A DNA stretch of 64,000 nt from Nissolia schottii (taxonomy: Eukaryota; Streptophyta; Magnoliopsida; Fabales; Fabaceae). The DNA lies in assembly GCA_003254905.1 (NCBI GenBank), contig QANU01004444.1, forward strand, positions 98,019 through 162,018. Reading direction: 5' to 3'. The notes below the pieces were generated by a model. The model worked only from the letters and a program-made list of their open reading frames with translations. It made no database searches and had not been told where the DNA came from. Shown in pieces: positions 1 through 11,526 of this stretch (within the stretch, counting starts at the first letter, position 1; each line of letters starts with the position of its first letter). Position numbers and translations under genes: made by a program.

Positions 1-1214
1 TGTTATTAATAGTCTTACGAAATAGTTTCCTACGAGGGGACATAACTTGTCTTTCATAATCATTTCTTCTTTCATAACTTATAACACTTATGTGGGAATT
101 GCAATATAATCATAGACATGCATATTCAATAGCGTATGTTAGAAAATGAGCATGTGAACATAATAGATTATGAGCATTTATTCACAATAGTTATCATCAT
201 AATTGTAATCATAAGCATGGATATCGCCAGAACAATCATAAATATAATCATTCACATAAAGAGCATACATAGTCAATTTCAACAGAAAATAATTACGATA
301 ATAATTTGTACACAGTCATTTATAAGATGAATCATACTCGCAGTACTCTATGCTATAGAGTATATCGCAAGGTCATTTCCTATCTTTATTATTCTTGAAA
401 AAGGTTCACCTTTAGAGACACACTTATACATAAAGGATTAGATAAGTTAAACACTCAACATGAAAAACCAACCCTAGCCATAGGATTCTTCTATGGCCGA
501 ATCATAAAACCTACGGAAGGGCTCATAGGGTCAATTTTCCACAAAACTCCCTTAGAGTTAGGTAAGGAACTCAAGAACAACAAAACAAACAAAAACAACA
601 CTTGGAGACCTTGTGGGACCCTTAAAATCGAATATGTCCACGAACCTTCAAGGATGGAAAAACAACTTTAAATAGTGAAAACAATATGGAAAACTCAAGG
701 GAAAAAAACATGCAAGAACACACATAAACTCTCAAGAAAACTCATTTTACTCGCACAAACTCAACCCAAAATATCTCATTTCGTGGTGAAAATCATAAGA
801 AACTTATTTTACATAAAATATGACACACATGCAAGGCCAATCTGCCTCTTGAACTCATGGGAAACTCGTTCCTTTTGCTAGGAAACTCAAGTCCAACACA
901 AGACAACAAAACACACATAGAAGGTCTATGAAACCCTATCATGGCCGAAATTCTAAGGGAATTGGATGGACATAATTTGTATTTTCTTCAAGGAAAAACT
1001 ATGGAGAAAATGAATCCATAATTATTTTTGACCTGTTTTTCATACATGCAAGCACTCAAAGACCCCACTTTGTGGTAAGAAAGAAGAATATTATTCATGA
1101 AAAATCAGTTACATGCAGAGGAAAACAGTAAACACATGCAAGGAAAAGCTCACCTTTCTTCAAACAAAGACTATGACTATGTAGAAGAGGATGATGACTA
1201 TATTTTTTGTGAAA
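1..1214. other. repeat-flanking DNA, no gene seen
   Basis: AT-rich sequence leading into the LTR-like repeat that follows. All open frames here are short and have no recognisable domain. The stretch may be the 5' part of the same long repeat, but I could not match it to the region upstream of the second copy near 6.6 kb. Confidence 0.4.
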
Positions 1215-1805
1215 TGTGTATGGTGTTTTGAGAAGTTTTTGAGGGGGAGAAGTCATGCCAGAGGGAGGGAGAATAGAGGAGATGAGAGCTTTGGGTTTAA
1301 ATTTGAGACATAGAGTTAATGTGTCTTGCATTTGGAGGAGAGATTTGTGGGAAAAAGAGGGAGAGGGGCCGGCTAACTATGGGGCTGTTGGGGGAGAATA
1401 AATGTTAGGTGGGAAGAAAATATCTTTAATCCATCTAATGTGCGATTTGTCGCGTGCTATAAAAATTAGAAGACGACCGACTTCAAAATTTTTATTGTAT
1501 TGGAACCAAAATAAATAATTAAACTAAAATTATTATGGGAGTGTATTCCCAAGGGTCTCTGCTCTTTGGAAAACCTCAAACATAGACAGAGTGGACCCTA
1601 CTGACCAGCGGACCCGATCCTAACTTCTAAACCATAACTCCAATAGTCGATTTGACGAAAGTTTTGAAATCGACATAACTAGGGGAATATTATTATCTAA
1701 ATAACATATTATGATTGTATGGTTCAATATTATGCATCATTAGTAGATAATTATTAATTATTGAGCAATAGAAAATATTGTGTTTATGTTAAGTGAAAAA
1801 GCGTT
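1215..1805 (+). repeat. LTR-like dispersed repeat, copy A
   Basis: This block aligns over about 600 bp, in the same orientation, with 6611-7260. Shared landmarks in the same order are a GA-rich start, a 'gcgtgc' block near 1450, 'ccaaaataaataat' near 1507, 'gacgaaagttttgaaat' near 1656 and 'gattgtatggttcaatatta' near 1714. The order and length recall the terminal repeat of a Ty3/gypsy (Tat/Ogre-like) retrotransposon, but no gag-pol coding sequence is visible between the copies, so the LTR label is an inference. Confidence 0.6.
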
Positions 1806-1979
1806 TTATAGTCCCTCTCTCCAAAAATGTTTTTGTCCTGATAAATGTATTTCTTTTGTCCGAGGACAAGTACCAAATGCTTCCTAATGATCCACAATAA
1901 TAATGTATTTCCTTTTGTTTATTTTTTTGATTCATCAAATAATTTCCTTCTAGTTATTTTATGTGTCACTGTAACATTT

Positions 1980-2140
1980 TAGGTTTAGATATATTTTCGG
2001 TCTTTGACAAATTTTGGAAATTTGATTTAGGTTCCTAAAAAATATTTATTTTTTTTAGTTTTGGTCCAAACATGTTAGAAATATTTGAGTTTAGTCCCTG
2101 CATCAGTGAAGTCCTGTTAAGTGCTGAGGTAACTAACATA
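1980..2140. repeat. fragment of legume-type interspersed repeat
   Basis: An 'aggtttagatatatttt...tttagttttggtcc...tttagtccctg' block resembles one arm of the same repeat seen more completely at 40138-40618 and 46488-46790. Only one arm is recognisable here. Confidence 0.4.
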
Positions 2141-2291
2141 CTACCTCATAAATAGTGTTATGTGAACAAAATAAACTAATCCAATCCATAATTGGATCCA
2201 AACTACTTGAATTTGTCCTCAAATCATGACCCACATAGAACCCTAATTCAAGTCAAATAACGAGTTATGAGTTGAGTTTGAGTCGGGTTAT

Positions 2292-2920
2292 AGGTCATAT
2301 AGGTTTATTTTGCTATTGGCGTGATACATTATTAATCACATTAGTCGTTAACAAAGTCTCACTAATAATATGGATTAAAACCAAATCATTTATAATATGT
2401 TAATTTAAACCTATAATAACTAAGAACCTTAAAATCAATGCTTAATTATGAAATATATGCTAAAACATGGGATTGATCGAGGTGGTGGGATCATTGACCC
2501 CTTAATTAGAGGTTTCGAGTTCAAGTCATGAGGATAGAAATTCTGATTGAGAGATTCATATTTTCTTTAAAGACCTCATTTGGGTTGAACTAAATTAGAC
2601 AAATAGGTCATGTAAGTTTATTTTGCTATTGACGTGATACATTATTAATCACATCAATTGTTAACAAAGTCTCACTAATAATATGAATTAAAACCAAATC
2701 ATTTATAATACGTCAATTTAAACCTATAATAACTAAGAAACTTAAAATCAATGCTTAATTATGAAATGTGTGCTAAAACACGGGATTAGCCGAGGTGGTG
2801 GGCTCATTGACCCCTTAATTAGAGGTTTCGAATTTAAGTCATGAGAATAAAAAAAAAATTCTCATTGAGAGATCCATATTTTCTTTAAAGACCTCATTTG
2901 GGTTGAACTAAATTAGACAA
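2292..2920 (+). repeat. tandem duplication of a 313-bp unit
   Basis: Two head-to-tail copies begin at 2292 and 2605. Both carry, in order, 'tttattttgctattg', 'gtgatacattattaatcaca', 'aacaaagtctcactaataat', 'ccccttaattagaggtttcg' and 'aaagacctcatttgggttg'. They differ by scattered substitutions and an A-run expansion in unit 2 near 2855, so the duplication is not recent. Each unit contains a box B-like 'ggtttcga' segment, but I see no full RNA gene. Confidence 0.85.
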
Positions 2921-4739
2921 ATTTATAATAATAAGACTCCTATGTGATGACTTCCTCAACAGAGCCATATGTTTGAAACCTCACACATATATTTGAGGTG
3001 AAATAAATGTAAGTTTCTTTATAAATATTATTGAAGTTCCCAAAAGTTTTCTTTTTTTGGGTGGCGTTATCCCTTCATCATAAATTCAATCTCTGAAGAA
3101 AAAAGAAAGGATTTTTCTTACTCTATCTAATTCAATACTTAAGAATTTCTAAAGAAGAACAAAATGCTATAGTGACCTTGCACCTGTCAGATATAGATAT
3201 ACAGTTTTTAGTCAACGATTGATTGTGCATTATCATGCTCTTTTATACCCAAATGAAATTTTTATTTTCCCCTGTCTTGGAACTTATTGTCTGGCTTATT
3301 ATTCCTAAGACAGCTTAAATGTAAGGGAAAAAAAACAAGGACACTTTTGTTCAAGAACATGGGCAACCACTTAAATAGGCAAGCTCTAAATGGAAGAATC
3401 TTAATGATTGATTAGACCATAGCCTACAATTGAAATAAACAGGCAATTTATTAATTGACAAATTAGATACTCGTATCATTGCCCCTTCCTGCCCTCTATT
3501 TATTTATTTATTTATTTTTATTTATTTATTTTTATTTTTTCTTTTCTCCAAACTCCAAAAGTGCAATCAATCCTATGGTGGGTCTTTTTGGGGACAACCA
3601 CATGGACAAGACTTGTTTGAGAGGCTTAATAACCTATGAACAGTGAACAATTGGGGGCTAAGGTGTAGGTTTATATGGTAGTTAGTGGAAGATTGAGCTA
3701 GGTTCTTTTTTAATACTTTCTGCCGTCAACTTGATTAGACTATTAGTTTAATATTTTTCCTCTTCCCCTATCTTGAAACATTAGCTTAATGATTATACTA
3801 ACAGCCATTGATTAAGAAAATAAGAGTGAAGAATAAACAAAAGGTTTTTTTTAATGATGCCTTAAGAAATCTAAACTAGAAAGTTTTGACAATTTTAAAT
3901 ACATGAAAAATTTTAAAAATTTAAGATCGATTTGATTTTACATTTTTGTTTTTGTTTTCAATTTACTTCTTGCTTTTTATAATTTTGTAAAGAAAATATT
4001 AAAACTAGAAAATAGAAAGTTATGAAATAAGATATTCTTTTATTTTCGCTTTTTTCCCCAAAAATCCAAAAAATTAGGAAACAAATTAAAAATTAAATAA
4101 GAAATATAACGAAAACAAAACCAAACATATATTTTTTCAATCAAAATTTCTACCTTATTGGTTCTTTAATGAGTGTACTAAATTGTATTTCTTATTCTAA
4201 AATAGACTCCAAAAACTAGGTCATTGACTTAGAGCTGATTCTCTTGAGGAATATTTGTAAGTAAATTTATAATAATATATTATATGAAATTAGGATATAG
4301 ACTTACTCGTGAAAGACATAACTATTATTGATTGGGTAAGTCTGTGTCGTAATTAATAACATATAATAATATCAATGGCTAGATAATGATAATCATGTGT
4401 TACACATAATGTATATTATTAAAAAGATTCAATATATTTTAAGAATGCGTTTGACACATTACTTATAAGATTACCGATGATCTAAATTACTTTTAAGATA
4501 GATTATCACCTTTTAACTTACTAGTAATATAATATTGTTGTATTTAGCATGCACAAATAATATAATTGGCAATATATGTTACCATGTTTGGTAAATCAAT
4601 AGGATTATCAGGTAATATATGCATTCCTCTAAATAATAAATAAAAATAAGAATTAAATCAAATAATAATAATAATAACAAACTATAAAATAAATAGGTAG
4701 CCATAATAATAAAAATATAAAAAATAATAAAATTCAGCC
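2921..4739. other. intergenic DNA, no gene seen
   Basis: AT-rich intergenic sequence. It has a TTTA/TTTTA microsatellite around 3498-3540 and short AT-rich segments. 4443-4640 looks like a small TIR-type element ('gcgtttgacacatta' at the start, 'ccatgtttggtaaatc' near the end). No exon-like reading frame was found. Confidence 0.5.
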
Positions 4740-5185
4740 AGTGTGGTGAGATAATTATGGTGGTATGTAAGGGCGAGGATTATGGCGATCGCGATGGTAG
4801 TGGTGGCGGCAGTGATAGTGGTGGTTGTGATAGTGGCATTGGTGGTAGGTAGTGGCGGTGGTCGGTGGTAGGTAGTGACAATGGTGTGGTGATGGTGGCA
4901 ATGACGACAACGACAATGGTGGTTGGTGGTTGGTAGTGACAGTGGTTGACATGGTGGCAACGACGGTTGTGGTGGTAAGTAGTGGTTGTTGTTGTCATGA
5001 TGGTGATGGGCAGTAGGTAGTGGCAATAGTTGTCATGGTGGTGGTGGGTGGTAAATAGTAGTGGTGGTTGTCGTGGTGGTGGTGGTGGGTGGTAGGTAGT
5101 CACGATGGTTGTCGTGGTGGCAATTGTCGGTGGTAGGTAGTGGTTGTGGTGATGGGTGGTGGGAGGTGTGGTGGCGGCGGCGATA
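4740..5185 (+). repeat. GGT/GTG-rich low-complexity tract
   Basis: About 440 bp dominated by GGT, GTG and GGTA-type triplets with frequent 'ggtggtaggtagtgg' units. The complementary strand reads as long His/Thr/Pro-rich open frames, a by-product of the composition. The plus strand is G-rich with many closely spaced GG doublets. Confidence 0.9.
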
Positions 5186-6610
5186 GTTGGAAGGAGAAGA
5201 TCATATATGCTTGTAATCTAGACAAAACAAATTGTTATATACTTTTCTTTTAAGGTTTCCCACAAGTATTTTTTTACGGCAATCTTATTCGAGTACTGTG
5301 GGTAGCGGCAAATCCAAAATAGATTGTGGGGCAAAATTGAAAAAATATAACAAAAAGTTTCACAAAATTGCATTTAGGAATTAATAATATGTTAATTAAA
5401 AATGACAAAAGATTTATTTGCGCTTATTATCTTTTCATTTTCATATTTTGGAAATGTTCAATGATATTTTCATTATCAACATCATCAAATACCTCATTTT
5501 CTATATATGTTATCAAGTCAATCATTGAACCATTTATTGCACATGTGATTATGAAGCCAATTTTTTATGATATTTTTAACGAAAAAAAAAGTTCTTTCAA
5601 TTGATACATTTGTTACATGTATAGACAAAGTTAACTTCAAAAGAGAAAACACAAATGGATAAACATGTTTTGTAGTCTCAACTAACTTTTGAGCAAGACA
5701 CTAATTTCATTTACATTTAAAAATTGATCATCAAAACACACATTTAATATAAAATTCTCAAGCTATCAAGTGCCCGAAAGCTGGAAGAAAAAAAATTCCT
5801 ATGAGTAAAATTGAGCTAAGTTGATCAACTTATCCTCTTACTAAATGCATAAAATGAATCTCTTAGATCTAAACAAGCTGCATAAAGAAGTAACCCAGTG
5901 TTCACCTCAATAAAATTATTGTTGAGCTCTTGAAGTTGTTTATCAATAACTTGATAGAATAATTTACAATGAATACACGAAAAAAATAAGTTATTGAGAA
6001 GAAGAATTTTTTAAAGCATGTTTTTTATGTAGTGTTGTGAGTGCATTAAACAAATTAATTAATTCCTTTCAATAAATTTTTTATTTAAGTGTGGGGATTG
6101 AAGGCAAACTTAATCAAATAATGAGGTAAAACTATATATTTATAAATATATTAGTAGAAAAAAACTCAATTTTTAGTGGGGGCATGTGTCCCATAGTTTT
6201 AAGTAGAGCTGTCAAAATGGACTGAACTTGATGGGCTAGGCTGAATGGTTCGAAAATACGGGCAGGTTAAGCTGAATAAATATGAAAAAAATTGAGTTGA
6301 CCCGATTTAACCCAACCTGAATTGGCACAACCCACTTTGGGTTAGGCCAGCCCGATGGCCCGAACACCCCTTTTAATATATTATAATAATAATATGATGC
6401 GCACTTATTTTTTTTCCCTGAATTACGTGTGCGCTTATTCAATAAGTTAAATATCAATGAGACCTCTAATATGGAGGATATTAATAAAGAGGTAAGCAAG
6501 CTCAAAATGTGACCAATACAGGGGAGGTTCACGACTACTGAATTTTTGAAGCAATTTATCTGATGTTTTAGACTAGAACAACTACATTTGTGTAAATTTT
6601 ACTTTCGTAG
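5186..6610. other. intergenic DNA with CCGA/GGGTT-type repeat
   Basis: No gene found. 6205-6370 holds a degenerate segment beginning 'gagctgtcaaaatgg' with several 'cccga' and 'aaccca' words, a common plant dispersed repeat. A related start, 'ggctgtcaaacgggccgg', is at 11370. Confidence 0.45.
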
Positions 6611-7260
6611 ATATGGTGATTTGAGAAGTTCTTGGGGGTGAGAAGAGGGGAGGGAGGCCACGGTTTCGAGGAAGAAGAAGAGAGGAAGAAGTTTGAAATT
6701 TTTTTCTCCAAGCTTAGAGAAAAGATGAGAACTTTGGAGATTTTTTGGTCTTTGGTTTGGAATGAGACAAGGTTTTAATGATGTTCCACTTTTGAAGAGA
6801 TATTTAGGGAAAAGAGGGATGGGTCAGCCACAACCCACAAAGGATGATGGGGGAGGAATAAATGTAATTGGTTGAGGGTTTTAATTCGTCCTGTGCGCAA
6901 GTCATCGCGTGCCAAAAAAATTCGACGACGACTGATTTTTCATTTTTTATCGTATCGGGACCAAAATAAATAATTTAACTAAAATTACTGTGAAAGTGAG
7001 TTCCCATGGGTCTCTGGTCTCTGGGAAATCTCAAACAGAGACGAAGTGGGCCTCGTAGACTAACGAGCCCGATCGTAACTTTTAAACCGTAACTTCGATC
7101 GTCAATTCGACGAAAGTTTTGAAATTAACATGACTAGAGAAATATTATTATTTCAATAATGTACTATGATTGTATGGTTCAATATTATGTATAATTATCA
7201 GATAATTATTAATTACTGTGTAGCAAAAAATATTCCGTTTATGTTTTGTGAAAAACGAGG
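6611..7260 (+). repeat. LTR-like dispersed repeat, copy B
   Basis: Second copy of the block at 1215-1805, same orientation, start-to-start distance about 5.4 kb. Similarity fades after 'gtttatgttttgtgaaaaacg'-type sequence near 7255. The intervening 4.8 kb has no pol-like reading frame. The pair may be two independent solo-LTR-like insertions, or the ends of a large non-autonomous element. Confidence 0.6.
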
Positions 7261-8270
7261 TGTTATCTCAATCAAGTAAAAAACCTAAGGGTGTCTGGTT
7301 TCAGTTTCCATTTTCAAAATCCTCTATTTTTAAAATTTTGTGAATGAAACAGTGAAAACAAAAAATGAAAACTAACCATTCGCACCCTAATGTTTCTAAA
7401 ACACTACTTAAAAAACCACTTCCTAGTTGAATTAAGATTCCAAAGCAAAAACATACTAGTTAATTGATTGTTAAATGCAAAAATCATTTTTAAAAAAAAG
7501 TTATATCAAGTGTCCTTAATTAGATCATATGTTAAAAAATTTAAAATAAAAGTATTTTATTAAAAATTTTAAATTTTCAATGTATTAAATATTTGAAATT
7601 TTATTTTTTAATATAAATATTTCTCTTATTAATTTTTTAACAAATATCTTTAAAATATTTATTAAAAAAAACTTTTTTAAAAAAATGACAATATCTAAGA
7701 TTAAGTTAGGAGGATTGCAGACACGATCTCCCATGGTGCCATGTTACTGAGATTAGACCATTAAGATTGCACTTAAGTGCTACTCCATTAAAGTACTAAT
7801 GATTTTAATAGATAGTTACACAAAACCCAAGGAGATTGCTAGGGCTAAGAAAGGGGGATGAACTAGGGCTAGCAACACTCCCATAGTGGCCTAACAAGAT
7901 CCTACATTTGTGTGAAATGTAAAACAACTAAGTTTATTGAACTACGTGTCACATAAAGCAAACCTATAGGTACATCACAATCCATGTGCAATTGAGAGCT
8001 TGCAGCTATAATAAAAAGAAATCAATACGAGACCCAATATTTTGGTAAAACTTTACCTTTTGTCTTCGGTTTGTTTGGATTTTGGTTTGAACATTGAATA
8101 ATTTCATTTTGACCCCTCAAAGATATAGTTATTTGGTCTTGATCAATACCTTGAACGCCGTACGTCGAGAAAGGAAGGTACTACTAATGTTTTGTTACTT
8201 TGACTCAATCACTTTGTATTGAAGACAAATTCAACCTCTCTACATTTTTTCTAAGGGAAAAATTAACAAG
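7261..8270. other. intergenic DNA, no gene seen
   Basis: AT-rich, with long A/T runs at 7490-7690. No supported coding or RNA gene. Confidence 0.5.
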
Positions 8271-8550
8271 TACTCCCTCCGTCAAATTTTCGTTGTCGCT
8301 ATTAAAATAAAATTTTGTCTAGTCATTTGCTTCTTAATTATACATATATTTTTATTTTATCCTTATTTGTTATGAACCCTTTACTTCTTGTATTAATTAT
8401 GGTTTCAATTTTTCAAGACTTGGAATTCTATCCCACTTAAGGGCAATTTAGTCTAAAAACATGATATTATTTCTAAATTAGTGTAAATTAATTATTCTTT
8501 TAGTTTGTGTCTTTGTCAGAAATGACAATTAAAACTAGACAAAAGAAGTA
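8271..8550. mobile_element. Stowaway-type MITE
   Basis: The left end is 'tactccctccgtcaaa', the classic Stowaway (Tc1/mariner-derived) terminus. The right end is a decayed inverse ending 'ctagacaaaagaagta'. Inner inverted words ('cgttgtcgctatta...' against '...gacaattaaaactagac') support a 280-bp element. The TA dinucleotides at each edge fit the TA target duplication of this superfamily. No coding capacity. Confidence 0.75.
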
Positions 8551-9760
8551 TCTTTAAGACATTTGTTAAGAAATCTAAAATAGAAAAATCTTATTAAAAA
8601 AGTAATTTTTTGTAAGTTTTCAATGCATTAAATGTAGAGAAAATAATTAATTCTTTCTACTTTGAATTTTTTAACAAATACTATTAGGTTGCTTTTACTT
8701 ATTGAGACAGAACAATAGTCTAGAGACACAAAGACAAAATCTTGTTTGGTTGTAGAGACACGTACAAAAACTTATGTCTCAGGACAGAAAATTAGCGTAT
8801 TTTCTGTACATCAATTTTGTTGAAACACATAAACAAGACACAGAGACACAACATTTCATATTAAGATAACGCGTTTTTTTTATGAGTGTATTTTTTATCT
8901 TATCTCTATTAAACAAACAAGATATAGATACGAATAAATATGCCTTATACATTCTCACCAAACATAATACAAGACTGACTTGTCTTCTTATTATTTATGT
9001 CTCTGTCCCCATGTTGAAAGAGTTTTACCTCCATAGTAAGCTAGCCCTGCTCGCGTATACTCAAATGAACTTTAGATACAATTTTGTGCTATTCATAACA
9101 TGTGCTACCACATAAGCAATGATAGTACTAATCTTGCCCAGACACTTCAAAACCATAGTTGAGTCCAAATAATCTTATCTCTATCTTCTTTATGAGGATT
9201 TAGTGTTGGTTTGATTATCAGTTTGGGTGCTCCAAACTTAAGTTTGGCTAATTGAAAATGAATTTGAATAATACTCATTTTGTTTGACTATTTTTTAGTT
9301 TACAAAACTTAAGATTGGGAGAGATCAAACTTAAAGTTTGCAATTGAAATCAAAAATTACTTTTTAGTTTAAATTTTGAAACTGAAAAACCGAGTTACTT
9401 TTTTAACTTTAATAAAGCATTCTCTCTCTTTTTCTCAAAATATATTAATTTACCTTAAAACTATGTTATGCCCTTTTTGATAATTTTATCTTTAAAAATA
9501 CTTTTATTTTATCTCATCTAAATAAAAATAATTTCCTCAAACTTACTTTTAAAATATTCAAACTAAACACAAATCAATTCTCTCAAACTTAATTATTTTA
9601 AAAGTAATTCTTTAAATTTAATTCTTTCAAACTTAATTCCTCTAAAAGTTAAACTAAACGAACCATAAAACCGTTCAAATTTTAATTCATCACAAATAAC
9701 TTAAAACATTTTGGTTGATTATCAAAATACACATAAACAGACACTATTGCTATAATATCA
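8551..9760. other. intergenic DNA with a possible MITE
   Basis: 8690-9030 begins with 'gagacaga...gtctagagacacaaagacaa' and ends with 'gtctctgtcccc', suggesting imperfect terminal inverted repeats of about 40 bp. The remainder is AT-rich without a gene. Confidence 0.35.
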
Positions 9761-10479
9761 CACTGGGGGAGAAAACAACCTTCTACACACCCTCTCTATC
9801 TTTTCTCCAAAGATAATTTAAAGCATTCAAATTTTGTTTCATAATGAATAATAACTTATCTTTTTGATTGAATATCAAAATACACATAAATCACCATTCT
9901 CGTAAGATCATTAGACCGTTCAAATTTTATTTCATTACGAATAACTTATCGTTTTGTATGAATATCAAAATACACATAAACCACGCTATTGGTATAACTA
10001 GTTTACTACCTATACTATACACAAATAATTATTTTAAATTTATTGATATTATTTTTTATATAAATTATGTAAGTTTATTTTTTGTATTTTAAATATTAAA
10101 AGTAAAAAAAATATTAATTTTAAATTAGAAAAAATTTAGTGGAGTCAAATAAAATAAGTTTAATGAAAATTTAACTTTGAATTAAAAATGATTTAGTAGA
10201 ATTACGTGAACATAGTTTAGACGAATTTTTTTTCTCCAAAACCAATGATTAAAAAAAATTCTATTTTTTAGTTAATATAAAATATAAATAATACAATGGA
10301 TAAGAAAACAATTTTTTTTTACACATCCTCTCTATATTTTCTCCTAAAATTACATCGTTTAAAGTTTGTTTCATCAGTGAATAATTTATCTTTAGCTAAA
10401 TTTTTTTTACATGTAAACAGACAATAATATAGCAAATTAAAGAATGGGTAAGAAATCAACTATATATGTGTTGGGGGAT

Positions 10480-10511
10480 GCTAACATTCATCCATTTGAG
10501 TGAATGTTAGC
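10480..10511. repeat. perfect 11-bp inverted repeat
   Basis: 'gctaacattca' at 10480-10490 and its exact complement 'tgaatgttagc' at 10501-10511 flank a 10-nt loop. The right arm overlaps the outer edge of the long-TIR element starting at 10507. Confidence 0.9.
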
Positions 10512-11364
10512 ATAATTCACTCTTTTACTTGGATTAAAATGTTCATCATATTTCTCTCAAACAACTTAAATACTTATCTTTTTAGGTAATTTAATACTTT
10601 GCATTATTAATTGTTGAACAATCTTTTCTCTCTCTTTTAATAATGGCTAACTTCATAAATAGTTTTCTAACATTTTATACAATATTAAAATCAATAGTAA
10701 TACATTCTAGATTTATTTGATTAAAAGAATATGGGAAAAAATTGAACAACATTTTTCAATAGTAGTATAATTTAACTTTTATAAGCATTTCTATTATATC
10801 CATATCTCATCATTATTTCTAAAAAAAAATTAACGATATAATTTATTTATGAAAACATCATAGAGAAAAATTAAGGGAATTCAAAATCTTTGAAAAATTA
10901 ATTTTTTACGCATATTTATTACACATTCAATAAATTTATTTCTTAATATTTTTATATTAGTAGTTACTAACTATCTATTAACGAATGTGCCTAATTAATA
11001 AAAAGAAAAGTAATGTGTTTTAGTAAATTTGTTTGGCACAGTATGTTTTATATATTATTTTTTATTAGGAATATAATAGTTTATTAATTATATAATAATT
11101 TAATTTTAAAAATTAGTTTTAATTTAATAAATATTTTATTTTTTATTTTCTGTTTAAAATTAATGACACAATAAGTTTATTTCATTAAATTAATATATTT
11201 AATAAAGTATTATTTATGATGCTAACAATTATTAGGAGAAAGAAAAAGTGGTGAAGCAATTAATAATGTGGAGTATTGAATTACTAAAAGGGACATGCAT
11301 TTAAGTTGTTTGGGACAAAATATTGTGGACATTTTAGACCAAGTAAAAGAGTCTACTATGCTAA
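10507..11364. mobile_element. non-autonomous element with ~145-bp TIRs
   Basis: The left terminus (10507-10651) and the reverse complement of the right terminus (11219-11364) match along their length. They share 'ttagcata', 'actcttttacttgg', 'caaacaacttaaat' and 'cattattaattg' in the same order. The 858-bp element has an AT-rich interior with no reading frame. Long TIRs fit a Mutator-like derivative, but I could not define a target-site duplication, so the superfamily is uncertain. Confidence 0.75.
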
Positions 11365-11473
11365 AATTATGGCTGTCAAACGGGCCGGATAAAAAATATG
11401 CCTATTTTTAGGTTCCTACTTGTTTATGGTCGGTTCGCGAGCCAAAAATAACCCCTCTCATTAGAGTCATCTC

Positions 11474-11524
<51 letters not shown>

Positions 11525-11526
11525 TT
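11474..11526. repeat. (TA)n / (TGTA)n compound microsatellite
   Basis: An uninterrupted TA run is followed directly by about seven TGTA units. Confidence 0.95.

Noticed and set aside
4682..5103. Overlapping His/Thr/Pro-rich minus-strand reading frames of up to 114 codons
   Set aside because: They are the complement of a GGT/GTG low-complexity tract; all frames stay open because of composition. No domain or splice context.
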